NCBI GenBank assembly: GCA_023416335.1
Contig: JAEZHY010000120.1
Span: 1-64,000, forward strand
From: Pseudomonadota bacterium
Lineage (GTDB): Bacteria; Desulfobacterota; Syntrophobacteria; Syntrophobacterales; Syntrophobacteraceae
Reading direction: 5' to 3'
DNA: 64,000 nucleotides
The notes under the pieces were generated by a model, which was not told the DNA's origin, did no database searches, and saw nothing but the letters and a program-made list of their open reading frames with translations. Below are positions 52,048-59,953 of this stretch, in pieces; the stretch's first letter is position 1, and each line of letters begins with the position of its first letter. The translations under genes and the position numbers were made by a program.

Positions 52048-53424
52048 TCAATCCCGCTTTTTCAGCGATAGTTCGCGGTGCTTGCCTCTCTTTCCGAAAT
52101 ATAGCAGCCCCAAACCCAGAGCGCCGGCCAGCAGCGACGCTGCTAAAATGCCTGCTTTCGCTTCGTTCGGATAACCGTGACCCTTGAAAGCCAGGTTGCT
52201 GATAAAAATCGACATGGTAAATCCTATTCCTCCCAGACAGCCGACTCCGATTATCTGCCTCCACTTTACACCCTTGGGCAGACGTCCTATCCGCAATCTG
52301 ACTGCAAGCAGACTAAAGAGCGTGATCCCGACCGGCTTTCCGACAACCAGTCCCAGGATGATTCCAACTGCAATGGAACTGCTGCCTCCATGCAGGCTGA
52401 CTTTGGAAAAGTCGATGCCTAAATTGCTGAAAGCGAATATCGGCAGGATTGCGAAGGTAACCCAGGGGCTCAAGGTATGCTCAAGGTGCTGCAGCGGGGA
52501 CTGCACCGCTCTTGCGGCTCTCTCGAGATTTTCAGCAACCCGCGCCATGCGAGGGCAGCTAATAGCGTGATCGCAGGCATACGGATCTATTGACTCTTCC
52601 TGTAACTCCTCTTGGAGTTGTTCTATTCGTCCCGCGAACTGAGGTGGTGTAAACGACGATTTGGCCGGAATGCACCAGGCGAGCAGAATTCCCGTAATAG
52701 TCGGATGCACTCCCGATTTGAGCATAGACAGCCAAAGAAAGAAACCAATTACAGCATAGGGCAAAGGGTGCCGGATTCCTCCCCTGTTGAGGATGAAAAG
52801 AAGGAGGAGCGTCGCCGCCGAACCCATCAGAGCTGACGATACGATCTCCCCCGTATAAAAAACAGCGATTACCGCGACCGCCCCCAGGTCGTCGGCAATT
52901 GCAAGCGCGGTAAGGAAAATGACCAGGGCGGGGGGAATACGCCTGCCAAGCAGAACGAGTATGCCGACCGCGAATGCGATATCCGTCGCCATCGGGATAC
53001 CCCATCCTTTGGCCTCTGGACCTGCGGGGTTAATCATCCAATAGATCAAGGCCGGCACAAGCATTCCGCCCAGCGCGGCGGCCACGGGCAGTGCGGCTTC
53101 TTTGCGGGAAGAGAGTTCTCCGACCATCAATTCCCGTTTCAGCTCCAGTCCTACAAGGAGGAAAAACAGACTCATCAGGCCATCGTTTACCCAGTTGTGG
53201 AGCGTCATTTCCAGGCGCCAACTTCCGATCCCGATTCCGAGCGTTTTATCCCAGATGCCGAAAATGTGCTCGTTCGCTCCGGAATTTGCCAGGGCCAACG
53301 AAATGACAACCGTCGCCAGGAGAACTACCCCTCCTGCCGTTGTCCCTCTCAGGAATTTCTCAAAAGGACTGAGGATTCGTCCGAAAAAACTCTCGAAAAA
53401 GAAGCCGTTTCCACCCAGCTTCAT
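52048..53424 (-). CDS. nhaA: Na+/H+ antiporter NhaA
   Basis: A 458-residue antiporter with about 12 spans. The ion-binding aspartates lie in ALAIADDLGAVAVIAVFY (the adjacent pair DD), with the preceding PMATDIAFAVG. The region GGIGFTMSIFISNLAF near the end is also typical. It is about 70 residues longer than E. coli NhaA, mainly in the loop about 275-330 (LQEELQEESIDPYACDHAI part). Start ATG 53424 follows AGGGGG; a GTG two codons earlier is possible. It is preceded by a structured leader (53438-53520). Confidence 0.95.
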   Translation of the reverse strand: MKLGGNGFFFESFFGRILSPFEKFLRGTTAGGVVLLATVVISLALANSGANEHIFGIWDKTLGIGIGSWRLEMTLHNWVNDGLMSLFFLLVGLELKRELMVGELSSRKEAALPVAAALGGMLVPALIYWMINPAGPEAKGWGIPMATDIAFAVGILVLLGRRIPPALVIFLTALAIADDLGAVAVIAVFYTGEIVSSALMGSAATLLLLFILNRGGIRHPLPYAVIGFFLWLSMLKSGVHPTITGILLAWCIPAKSSFTPPQFAGRIEQLQEELQEESIDPYACDHAISCPRMARVAENLERAARAVQSPLQHLEHTLSPWVTFAILPIFAFSNLGIDFSKVSLHGGSSSIAVGIILGLVVGKPVGITLFSLLAVRLRIGRLPKGVKWRQIIGVGCLGGIGFTMSIFISNLAFKGHGYPNEAKAGILAASLLAGALGLGLLYFGKRGKHRELSLKKRD

Positions 53425-53437
53425 GATCACCCCCTAA

Positions 53438-53520
53438 GCAAAAAACAAAAGGCCGCATACCACGACATTCTGCCGTGACAGCGGCCCGACTATCTCAATA
53501 CCTCTGGAATTGTCTTCCAG
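53438..53520 (-). ncRNA. Structured leader of nhaA, candidate cation riboswitch
   Basis: On the minus strand: a hairpin with arms CTGGAA and TTCCAG (53520-53500), then a larger hairpin with outer arms GGCCGC and GCGGCC (53486-53451) and an inner stem CACGGC/GTCGTG, immediately followed by TTTTGTTTTTT. The second hairpin plus T-run looks like an intrinsic terminator only 14 bp before the nhaA start codon, so it should control read-through. Li+/Na+ riboswitches (nhaA-I and related motifs) occupy this place in other bacteria; membership is suggested, not shown. Confidence 0.5.
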
Positions 53521-53638
53521 ACCCATAAGAATCTTAATGACAATCCCAAATTCGGTCAAGTTTCAACGAGAGTTGCAACACATCCCACAGGGCGTTATGT
53601 CGTGGTTTCTCGACCCCCAACAGTTACATGACTCGGCA

Positions 53639-53660
53639 GGCACGGTCGGGAAACCGTGCC
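53639..53660. repeat. Short hairpin repeat R3, first copy
   Basis: Arms GGCACGGT and ACCGTGCC around a six-base loop. The same hairpin with one base changed occurs at 58500-58521. Confidence 0.7.
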
Positions 53661-53835
53661 TCAACGAAAGTGATTGGAAATTCATCCTCGTACAAACCGA
53701 GGAGAATCCGACAGCTCCGGTGCCGGCTAAATATCAATAAACAATGAGGCACCAGTTCACTATATTTTCACGATAAAAAGCGCCACCGGAATGGCTGAGA
53801 AGGATTGTCTCTGAAAGACTGCCCAGCTTTGCACC

Positions 53836-53893
53836 CAATGCTGTTGCTTTAAGGAAATACGCCGCTGGTTCCCAAGGCCCGCCTTGGGAACCC
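53836..53893 (+). repeat. Dispersed repeat family R1, partial copy B
   Basis: The first 50 bp (CAATGCTGTTGCTTTAAGG, then AAATACGCCGC) match the start of copy A at 10818. After that the sequence differs and forms its own hairpin (GGTTCCCAAGGC / GCCTTGGGAACC, 53867-53892). It lies just downstream of the TauE stop. Confidence 0.7.
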
Positions 53894-53998
53894 AGCCCCG
53901 GCAGGCCGGATAGTATCTGGTACGTGCTGTGCCGCTCAGGCCACTCTGTCGCAGCCTCTGCGCTTCGCACCCGGAAACAATTACGGCCGCCCAAGGTC

Positions 53999-54733
53999 CT
54001 ACATAATCGCTTTCACCAGCGATGCGGAAGAAAGAACCATCAGGAATATCAGTACCGCTTTTCGGAAGCCGTCCGGACTGGTTCGTGAATAGCCGAGGCT
54101 CCCGATAATAAGCCCGCCCACGAGCGGCACGATCATTGCCGCCCCGAAAAGTGCCGTATCCTTCGTAACAAGGCCTCCGACAGCATTGGCTCCGAGTGCG
54201 AGAACATCCGTAAAAAAGAAATAAGCGATCAACGAAGCGCGTGACACTCCGACTCCTGCAGGCGACGACATATAGAACAGGATTACCGGAGGTCCCCCGA
54301 GCGCTGCCGCTCCGTTCAACAACCCCGTCATCATCCCGACTACAAAGGTCCACGCCCTGCCGGGCATCACCTTCAACGAGAAACCGCGCCTGAGAAGAAT
54401 TGCGGATACGAACACTGCTGTTGCTATGCCGACTGTCAACAGCTTCGGTGGCGTTATGGCAAGCAGGTATGCACCAAATGGGGTAGTGAGAACGACCCCG
54501 GCCGACAGCCAGAGCAGGGACTGCCAGTGCACCTCTTTCCACACCTGGGGAAGAAGCCAGGTGCTCGCGGCAATTTCGAGCATCAGTATCGCGGGAACAA
54601 TCGTGGCAGGAGGCAGAACCAGCGCCAGGAGCATTATAGCGATCATTGAAAAACCGAAACCCGAATACCCCCGAGCTATGCCGGCCACAAGAATCGAAAC
54701 AGCCGAAAATACCATGATGGAAGTTGAGAGCAT
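53999..54733 (-). CDS. TauE/SafE-family permease (second)
   Basis: A 244-residue membrane protein with about eight spans. Family half-repeats are GIARGYSGFGFSMIAIML near the start and GLLNGAAALGGPPVILFYM in the middle, each with the Gly-rich turn. It is only moderately similar to the permease at 21011. No clear operon partner is seen: the nhaA gene is on the same strand over 570 bp downstream. Substrate unknown; relatives move sulfite, sulfonates or carboxylates. Confidence 0.87.
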   Translation of the reverse strand: MLSTSIMVFSAVSILVAGIARGYSGFGFSMIAIMLLALVLPPATIVPAILMLEIAASTWLLPQVWKEVHWQSLLWLSAGVVLTTPFGAYLLAITPPKLLTVGIATAVFVSAILLRRGFSLKVMPGRAWTFVVGMMTGLLNGAAALGGPPVILFYMSSPAGVGVSRASLIAYFFFTDVLALGANAVGGLVTKDTALFGAAMIVPLVGGLIIGSLGYSRTSPDGFRKAVLIFLMVLSSASLVKAIM

Positions 54734-54780
54734 TTAATCCTCGAATGGAACGGCAAATTCCCTGAATCGGTCAATCCAGC

Positions 54781-54848
54781 ACGATGGGTTCCGCTTCACC
54801 CATCCTTGTCCCCATTAGCCGGATGTGGGGATGGGTGACACCCATCGT
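54781..54848. repeat. Long imperfect hairpin
   Basis: Outer arms ACGATGGGT (54781) and ACCCATCGT (to 54848) enclose CACCCATCC / GGATGGGTG and CCCCA / TGGGG, giving a nested stem of about 68 bases. It lies upstream of the second TauE gene. The nested, self-similar arms suggest a REP-like element. Confidence 0.55.
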
Positions 54849-55042
54849 TCACTTACCAGTAAAAGCCCGCTTAATCAATGACGACGGTAATAATCAACCG
54901 GCCACACGAGCAGAACCAGTCAACAATATTGTTCGCGCCTGCTTCGCTTGATACGGAATTGTTCCGAATTCTCACCACAATAATGGTCCGAAATTGTGCT
55001 CAATGGCATGTCCGGCTATTTTGGCACGGCCTATGCTCACCA

Positions 55043-55269
55043 GATGATGCGAATTTGGGGCTTTCTCCCCTGTACGTGAAAGAGAATTTCAATATAATCC
55101 GAAGAAACAACGAAAAGGGCGTGACCATTTCCTGGTCGAGCAGAATGTACATCAGACGCTTGCCGAACCAAACTACGGCTACGTGATGTCAAAAGGCAGG
55201 CTGGTGTCTCAGGGTAAAACGGAAGACCTGCTCGCAGGCCCGGAAGTGCGCCGCGCATGCTTCAATTGA
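55043..55269 (+). pseudogene. livF remnant (branched-chain amino acid ABC ATPase C-terminus), frameshifted
   Basis: Two frames together spell the end of a LivF protein. The first gives DDANLGLSPLYVKENFNIIR and NNEKGVTI (after Walker B, D-loop region). After a lost base near 55126-55131 a second frame continues FLVEQNVHQTLAEPNYGYVM, SKGRLVSQGKTEDLLAGPEV and RRACFN, then stops at 55269. The normal motif VTIFLVEQN is restored by adding one T. Everything before the D-loop is gone or scrambled. The gene is dead; it suggests that a branched-chain-type transporter once preceded the peptidase gene. Confidence 0.85.
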
Positions 55270-55288
55270 TTGGCCGAAGGAGCATCTC

Positions 55289-56419
55289 TTGAAAAAACCA
55301 ATCAATGTCGTCGAATTGACCCGGGAGTTGATCCGCATCGACACGGTTAATCCGCCCGGAAACGAAGAACGCTGCGCCTCTTTTCTGGCGAAAATATTGC
55401 TGGATGCGGGTTTTGAGGTGAGATTTCACGAATTTGCTTCCGGAAGGACCAACCTGATTGCCCGCATGATCAAGGGAAAGGGAGGGAAGTCCCTTTGCCT
55501 GAGCGGACACCTGGACACGGTTCCCCTGGGGGCCTTCTTCTGGAGCCGCGACCCGTTCGGCGGTGAAATCGACAAGGGCCGGATTTACGGCAGGGGCGCA
55601 AGCGACATGAAAAGCGGCGTTGCCGCAATGACTGCCGCGGCAATCAATGCTTCCCGGCAAAGATGGGGCAACGGCGAACTGCTCCTTATATACACGGCCG
55701 CCGAAGAGACCGGATGCCTGGGGGCACGAAGCCTGGTGAACGCCCGGGACATGCTTCCGCAGGCCGACTTGATGATTGTGGCCGAACCGACTTCAAATTA
55801 CCCGGTTGTAGGGCATAAAGGCGCCCTGTGGCTTTCGGCTTCCACACACGGGGTGACAGCCCACGGCTCCATGCCGGAAAAGGGGGTTAACGCCATATAC
55901 AAAGCCGCCGATGCGGTATTGAAACTGAAATCGTTCGACTTCGGAATACGAGCGCATCCCGTCCTTGGCGCCCCTACCCTGAACGTCGGGACCATAGCGG
56001 GAGGAATGAACGTAAACTCCGTCCCGGATCAGACACGCATCGGCATCGACATTCGATCCGTCCCCGGCCTGGATCACGGAGAGCTTCTGAAAACCCTTGC
56101 CGAGTATCTCGGACGCGAGGTGGACCTGGAAATAACCAGTGACTCACGCTGGCTCTATTCCGACCCGGATGACTCCCGTGTCCTCGATGTGTTCGCAATA
56201 GCGGGCGAAGTGATGCGTACACAGATCGTTCCACGTTGTGTACCTTACTTCACGGACGGCCCTGTACTTGCCTCTCTTCTGGGAGATCCTGCAACTTTGA
56301 TCCTGGGTCCCGGGGAAACGGAAGGCGCCCATCAGACGGACGAATTCTGCTTTGTCGAGAAAATCGAGCAGGCGGTAGTTATTTACGAAGAAATCATAAA
56401 AAAGTGGTGGGGGAAGTGA
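55289..56419 (+). CDS. M20-family metallopeptidase/deacylase (ArgE/DapE type)
   Basis: A 376-residue enzyme with two metal ions. Ligands and catalytic residues: His74 and Asp76 in SGHLDTVP, Asp106 in GRGASDMKSG, Glu139/Glu140 in AAEETG, Glu166 in VAEPTS and the late His in GAHQTDE. It hydrolyses an amide of an N-acyl or N-succinyl amino acid or a carbamoyl compound. The start is TTG at 55289, with AAGGAG six bases before. Its stop overlaps the amidase start by one base (TGATG), so they work together. A dead livF lies just upstream. Confidence 0.9.
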   Translation: MKKPINVVELTRELIRIDTVNPPGNEERCASFLAKILLDAGFEVRFHEFASGRTNLIARMIKGKGGKSLCLSGHLDTVPLGAFFWSRDPFGGEIDKGRIYGRGASDMKSGVAAMTAAAINASRQRWGNGELLLIYTAAEETGCLGARSLVNARDMLPQADLMIVAEPTSNYPVVGHKGALWLSASTHGVTAHGSMPEKGVNAIYKAADAVLKLKSFDFGIRAHPVLGAPTLNVGTIAGGMNVNSVPDQTRIGIDIRSVPGLDHGELLKTLAEYLGREVDLEITSDSRWLYSDPDDSRVLDVFAIAGEVMRTQIVPRCVPYFTDGPVLASLLGDPATLILGPGETEGAHQTDEFCFVEKIEQAVVIYEEIIKKWWGK

Positions 56420-57699
56420 TGGAACTCAACAGACTGACCGCAATGGATGCATCGGGAATGATAGCCCGAAGGGAAATCAGCTCCACTGAGCTGATGGCAG
56501 CAACTATCGAGAGGATAACACAGAGGGACAACGTCGTCGGGGCATGGGAATGTTTCGACCCCGAATCGGCCTTGAGCAAAGCAAAGGAGCTTGACCGGAT
56601 ACCTCCGCGAGGTCCGCTCCACGGGATACCGGTCGCGATAAAAGACATCATCGACACAGTCGACCTTCCGACGAGTTACGGGTCCTCCATTTACAGCGGC
56701 AACCGGCCGGCATGGGATGCCTCCTGCGTAGCACTCATAAAGGCCTGCGGCGGGATAATCCCGGGGAAAACCGTTACGGCCGAGCTGGCAACATTCGCTC
56801 CCGGGAAGACCACCAATCCCCATAATTCCGCCCATACACCGGGCGGTTCATCGAGCGGTTCGGCCGCCGCGGTGGCGGACTGCATGGTGCCCCTGGCCAT
56901 CGGTACCCAGACCGCGGGCTCCGTTATCCGGCCGGCATCTTACTGCGGAACGGTGGGATACAAACCGACATACGGATGGATAAACCGCGTAGGCACGAAG
57001 GTCGTTTCCGAAACTCTGGACACGCTCGGCATTTTCGCCCGCACGGTGGAAGATGCCGCCCTTCTGGGATCGGTCCTGACAGGCCGTAGGCTGCTCCCCG
57101 GCCCCAAACTGCCCGGGATTCAACCCAGGATAGGATTTTGCCGGACATATGAATGGCCTTATGCGGCCGAAGAGAGCATCCTGGCATTTGAAAATGCATG
57201 GGAAGAAATGAGAAAAGCGGGCGTCCAGACCAGGGAGGTCGTCCTTCCCGAAAAGTTCAGGAATCTCGCTTCCATGCAGGCGGATATCCAGGCCTGTGAA
57301 GCCGCTATGTCGCTCGCCTTCGAATACACGACCCACAAGAGACTTCTCAGCAGCAAGCTCGTTGACCTGATCGCCGCCGGGAAAGCCGTTTCCGTCGAAT
57401 CCTATGATTCCGCCCTCAAACATGCGGCAAAATGCAGAAAGCAGCTCAAGACTCTTTTCAAAGACATAGATATTATCGTTACCCCCAGTGCGCCCGGAGA
57501 AGCGCCCAAGGGTCTGTCGTCAACAGGCGATCCGATATTCAATCGCATATGGACGCTTCTGCACGTCCCCTGTGTTAATATTCCGGCATACATCGGCCCG
57601 AACGGGTTGCCGGTAGGGATTCAGGCTGTGGGAAAATCTGGAGACGACCGACGCATGCTGGCCGCGGCAGGTTGGATTATGAAAAGGCTTGCCGCTTAA
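56419..57699 (+). CDS. Amidase-signature family hydrolase
   Basis: A 426-residue amidase. The Ser-Ser-Lys triad is visible: Lys in GIPVAIKDIIDT (about residue 76), and two Ser residues in HTPGGSSSGSAAAVAD and GTQTAGSVIRPASYCG. The C-terminal motif PAYIGPNGLPVGIQAVG is typical. GatA itself is unlikely, as gatB/gatC are not near. It is translationally coupled to the M20 deacylase. Likely action: hydrolysis of a small amide in the same route as the deacylase. Substrate unknown. Confidence 0.9.
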   Translation: MELNRLTAMDASGMIARREISSTELMAATIERITQRDNVVGAWECFDPESALSKAKELDRIPPRGPLHGIPVAIKDIIDTVDLPTSYGSSIYSGNRPAWDASCVALIKACGGIIPGKTVTAELATFAPGKTTNPHNSAHTPGGSSSGSAAAVADCMVPLAIGTQTAGSVIRPASYCGTVGYKPTYGWINRVGTKVVSETLDTLGIFARTVEDAALLGSVLTGRRLLPGPKLPGIQPRIGFCRTYEWPYAAEESILAFENAWEEMRKAGVQTREVVLPEKFRNLASMQADIQACEAAMSLAFEYTTHKRLLSSKLVDLIAAGKAVSVESYDSALKHAAKCRKQLKTLFKDIDIIVTPSAPGEAPKGLSSTGDPIFNRIWTLLHVPCVNIPAYIGPNGLPVGIQAVGKSGDDRRMLAAAGWIMKRLAA

Positions 57700-57796
57700 T
57701 CAGCTGTAGCGACCGCGCGGTCATGCCCTGAAGATTTCGACTCGGACTCTACAGCCGAGGAGTTTGAAAAATATCCTCAAAAGGGGAGGTCTGCCG

Positions 57797-58048
57797 TCAG
57801 TGGATTGCTCCGCCGGTACCGCCTCCCTTTTCTTTTCCACAGTCCTCAATAATAGAGAGGCGCTCCCATATCAAAGAACGAATCCAGTTAACCGAAGTCC
57901 TGTCCAGTTTTAGCGTAATCGGGTCGCGATCGGCTGCCTTCTGCTTTTCAACCTGATCTGCAATTTCCTTGTCGATTGCATTCAGGGCAGCATATTCGAG
58001 AGGCATCCCTCTTCCATCTGTTTGTAATTGTTTACGTTTTTCCATCAT
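57797..58048 (-). CDS. Small charged protein, unrecognised
   Basis: An 83-residue frame with many Lys, Glu and Asp residues (EKRKQLQTDGRG, AIDKEIADQVEKQKAADRDP) and a more hydrophobic segment (SVNWIRSLIWERLSI). It ends in a Gly-rich tail. No ribosome-binding site is clear at ATG 58048. The composition looks protein-like and it does not overlap any other likely gene. Function unknown. Confidence 0.45.
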   Translation of the reverse strand: MMEKRKQLQTDGRGMPLEYAALNAIDKEIADQVEKQKAADRDPITLKLDRTSVNWIRSLIWERLSIIEDCGKEKGGGTGGAIH

Positions 58049-58179
58049 GGCATTAAATTAGGGTCGGGTGACATCGAGTTCAAGAATGAACCCAAGAGTA
58101 TTTGAGAAGCGCGGTCTACACAACTTATAAAGTGTCAGGGTTGAGTCATTCACCGTAATGTGTCGCAGCAATAGAATAA

Positions 58180-58404
58180 TACGTCAACGATGATTTTGTT
58201 GAGGAACGGAATGCATTCTTTAGAACATGCAGCGAAGCAATCAAAATGATCGACACGTATGAAAAGGTTTTCGAAGGCGAACCGGCAACGAGAAAGAGCG
58301 CCGAATTCGCCGGGAGGACCAAGCAGAAGGCCGATGATTGCGACCGCCTGATGGAGAAAATGAACAAGTATATTACACCGTCTATGAGGCGGGATGAGTG
58401 GTAG
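58180..58404 (+). pseudogene. Possible gene fragment (no start codon)
   Basis: A 74-codon frame opens directly after a TAA at 58177 and reads VNDDFVEERNAFFRTCSEA, then IKMIDTYEKVFEGEPATRK and so on to a TAG at 58402. The composition (charged, helical) looks like true protein, but there is no usable start before Met at 58246. It may be the tail of a lost gene. No homology is claimed. Confidence 0.35.
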
Positions 58405-58499
58405 AGGTCGTTACCCTTCAAAAAAAGACCGAATTCCAGGCGTCATCGCCTGTCTGAATCTAACACATCGTCGACTATTAGACCTTCGGTCGGACGGGC

Positions 58500-58521
58500 G
58501 GCACGGTCGGGAGACCGTGCC
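58500..58521. repeat. Short hairpin repeat R3, second copy
   Basis: Arms GGCACGGT and ACCGTGCC with a six-base loop, one base different from the copy at 53639-53660. The flanking GCAAC is also seen at other sites of this kind in many genomes. Confidence 0.7.
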
Positions 58522-58753
58522 GCAACCCAAAAAGCCGGGGTGGCCCGACCGCCCCGGCATCCAGTTCCCCAACCGTAATGCGACCTACCCAAAGCCGCCG
58601 GGTATCAAGGCCCGGTTTGAACGAGGGATGAAACTTCCATTTGGAGTGTGGCAGCGGCGGTAGGGTGGGGGAGCGAAGCGCGGTCCCTTCTTAGGGTGCC
58701 CATCGCCCGGCCATCCCGATGAGCCCTCATCCGAGGAGACGGATGGTGGGCAC

Positions 58754-58854
58754 GATGAGTCCATCGCGCTTTGCTCCCCACCCTACCCGTTATACGATCT
58801 ACCAAACTGGGCTATGCCATCCACCCTACCGTTATGGCGCAGTTTCCCGACCGC
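58754..58854. repeat. Direct repeat R2, copy 1 (101 bp)
   Basis: Starts GATGAG and contains CGCGCTTTGCTCCCCACC, then CTACCCGTTATACGATCTAC. It matches 59146-59247 over about 100 bp with few changes. An inverted short version lies at 58662-58685 and 30887-30911. No reading frame. Confidence 0.8.
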
Positions 58855-58998
58855 TGGTCCCAAGCTCTGGAGGCTGTTGCTCAAACTGCCGCAATAGCCA
58901 CGAATGGCTGGTGGGCAACGAATTACGTCATTCCGGTGGAAAACGGAATCCAGAAGGCTAATGGGGCGAATAATTGCGAATTCAAGACCTTAGAAACT

Positions 58999-59143
58999 CT
59001 GGATCCCGGCTCAAAAGCACTGCCGGGATGACGGCTTGGGGAACCAGGTCGCAAAATGCACGGCGAAAAGCTTTGTCTCCATTTGGGCAACAGCCCCTCC
59101 AGCTTGAGACCAGCGAGCGAAGTTTCTTAACGCAACAGCATTG
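58999..59143 (-). repeat. Dispersed repeat family R1, copy C
   Basis: The inverted counterpart of copy A (10818-10960), about 145 bp. It shares GGGCTGTTGCCCAAATG, ATTTTGCGACC and CATCCCGGCAGTGCTTTTG in the same order and spacing. It is directly followed by the R2 copy 2. Confidence 0.8.
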
Positions 59144-59145
59144 AC

Positions 59146-59247
59146 GATGAGGCCACCGCGCTTTGCTCCCCACCCTACCCGTTATACGATCTACCAAACC
59201 GGGCCATGCCGACCACCCCAACCGTTATGGCGCGGCCTCCCGACCGC
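59146..59247. repeat. Direct repeat R2, copy 2 (102 bp)
   Basis: Second copy of the 58754-58854 sequence, 392 bp away in the same orientation. It ends in CCCGACCGCGCC. The region 58405-59296 between small frames holds only such repeats. Confidence 0.8.
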
Positions 59248-59296
59248 GCCATCTTCCTGACCATATCATCCAATCGTTACGGCATCCTGTTCCCGT

Positions 59297-59932
59297 TCAG
59301 GACGCAAGCTTCTTCAGGTACTCGTCTGCGGTCGTGTTGGCAGGGCTCAATATTTTCAGATTATTGAACACCAACGCACTTTCCTCTTTCTTGCCGTCCA
59401 GGAAGAGATTTTCACCCAATTCCTGCAGAAAAGTGACCGAAGTCGGGTATACGGCCAGCATCTTGCGATCTACCTTGATCGCCTGTTCATATTTCTTCTG
59501 CATGGTAAGCGAGTGAGAGTACCAATAATTTGCGTTCAGATTGTAGTAATCTACTTTGAGCACCGCCAGCGACTCTTCTTCAACCTTCGGCCAATCTGTT
59601 TTGGCGGCATGGACGAGCGTGAGCGTATTCATTACTTCGATCGCCCCCGGTGAAATTGCCAATGCCTTATTCAAATGCTCCACAGCATTCGAATAATTCT
59701 TATTCAGATAATACAGCCAGCCCATCCTGAAATTCACCGTATAGGTATTCGGATATGTTTTATAGACATCCGCAAGGTCCTTTATCGCCTGGTCGTATTG
59801 TTTCTGCTGCTCATGATCGTAGGACCGGTAATAGCCCTGGGCTATTTCAGACCAGGGGAGATCGGCGGCCGGCGAAGTCGCGCTGTAGGTCATCAGGGCT
59901 ATACAACAAAAAAGCAGGATCTTCTTTTTCAT
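59297..59932 (-). CDS. Exported TPR protein
   Basis: A 211-residue protein with a signal peptide (KKKILLFCCIALMTYSATSPA, about 1-22). Three to four tetratricopeptide repeats follow: YDQAIKDLADVYKTYPNTYT, YSNAVEHLNKALAISPGAI, YEQAIKVDRKMLAVYPTSV (each with the A/G-x-x-x-A pattern). It is a periplasmic scaffold or assembly protein. It begins 21 bp after the larger TPR lipoprotein gene and is probably its partner. Confidence 0.85.
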   Translation of the reverse strand: MKKKILLFCCIALMTYSATSPAADLPWSEIAQGYYRSYDHEQQKQYDQAIKDLADVYKTYPNTYTVNFRMGWLYYLNKNYSNAVEHLNKALAISPGAIEVMNTLTLVHAAKTDWPKVEEESLAVLKVDYYNLNANYWYSHSLTMQKKYEQAIKVDRKMLAVYPTSVTFLQELGENLFLDGKKEESALVFNNLKILSPANTTADEYLKKLAS

Positions 59933-59953
59933 CCGTGTTTCTCTTTCGGAGGT

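Noticed and set aside
58405..59296. CRISPR-like array in the repeat cluster
   Set aside because: The repeats are long (about 100 and 145 bp), only two to three copies, in mixed orientation and without regular spacers; no cas genes.
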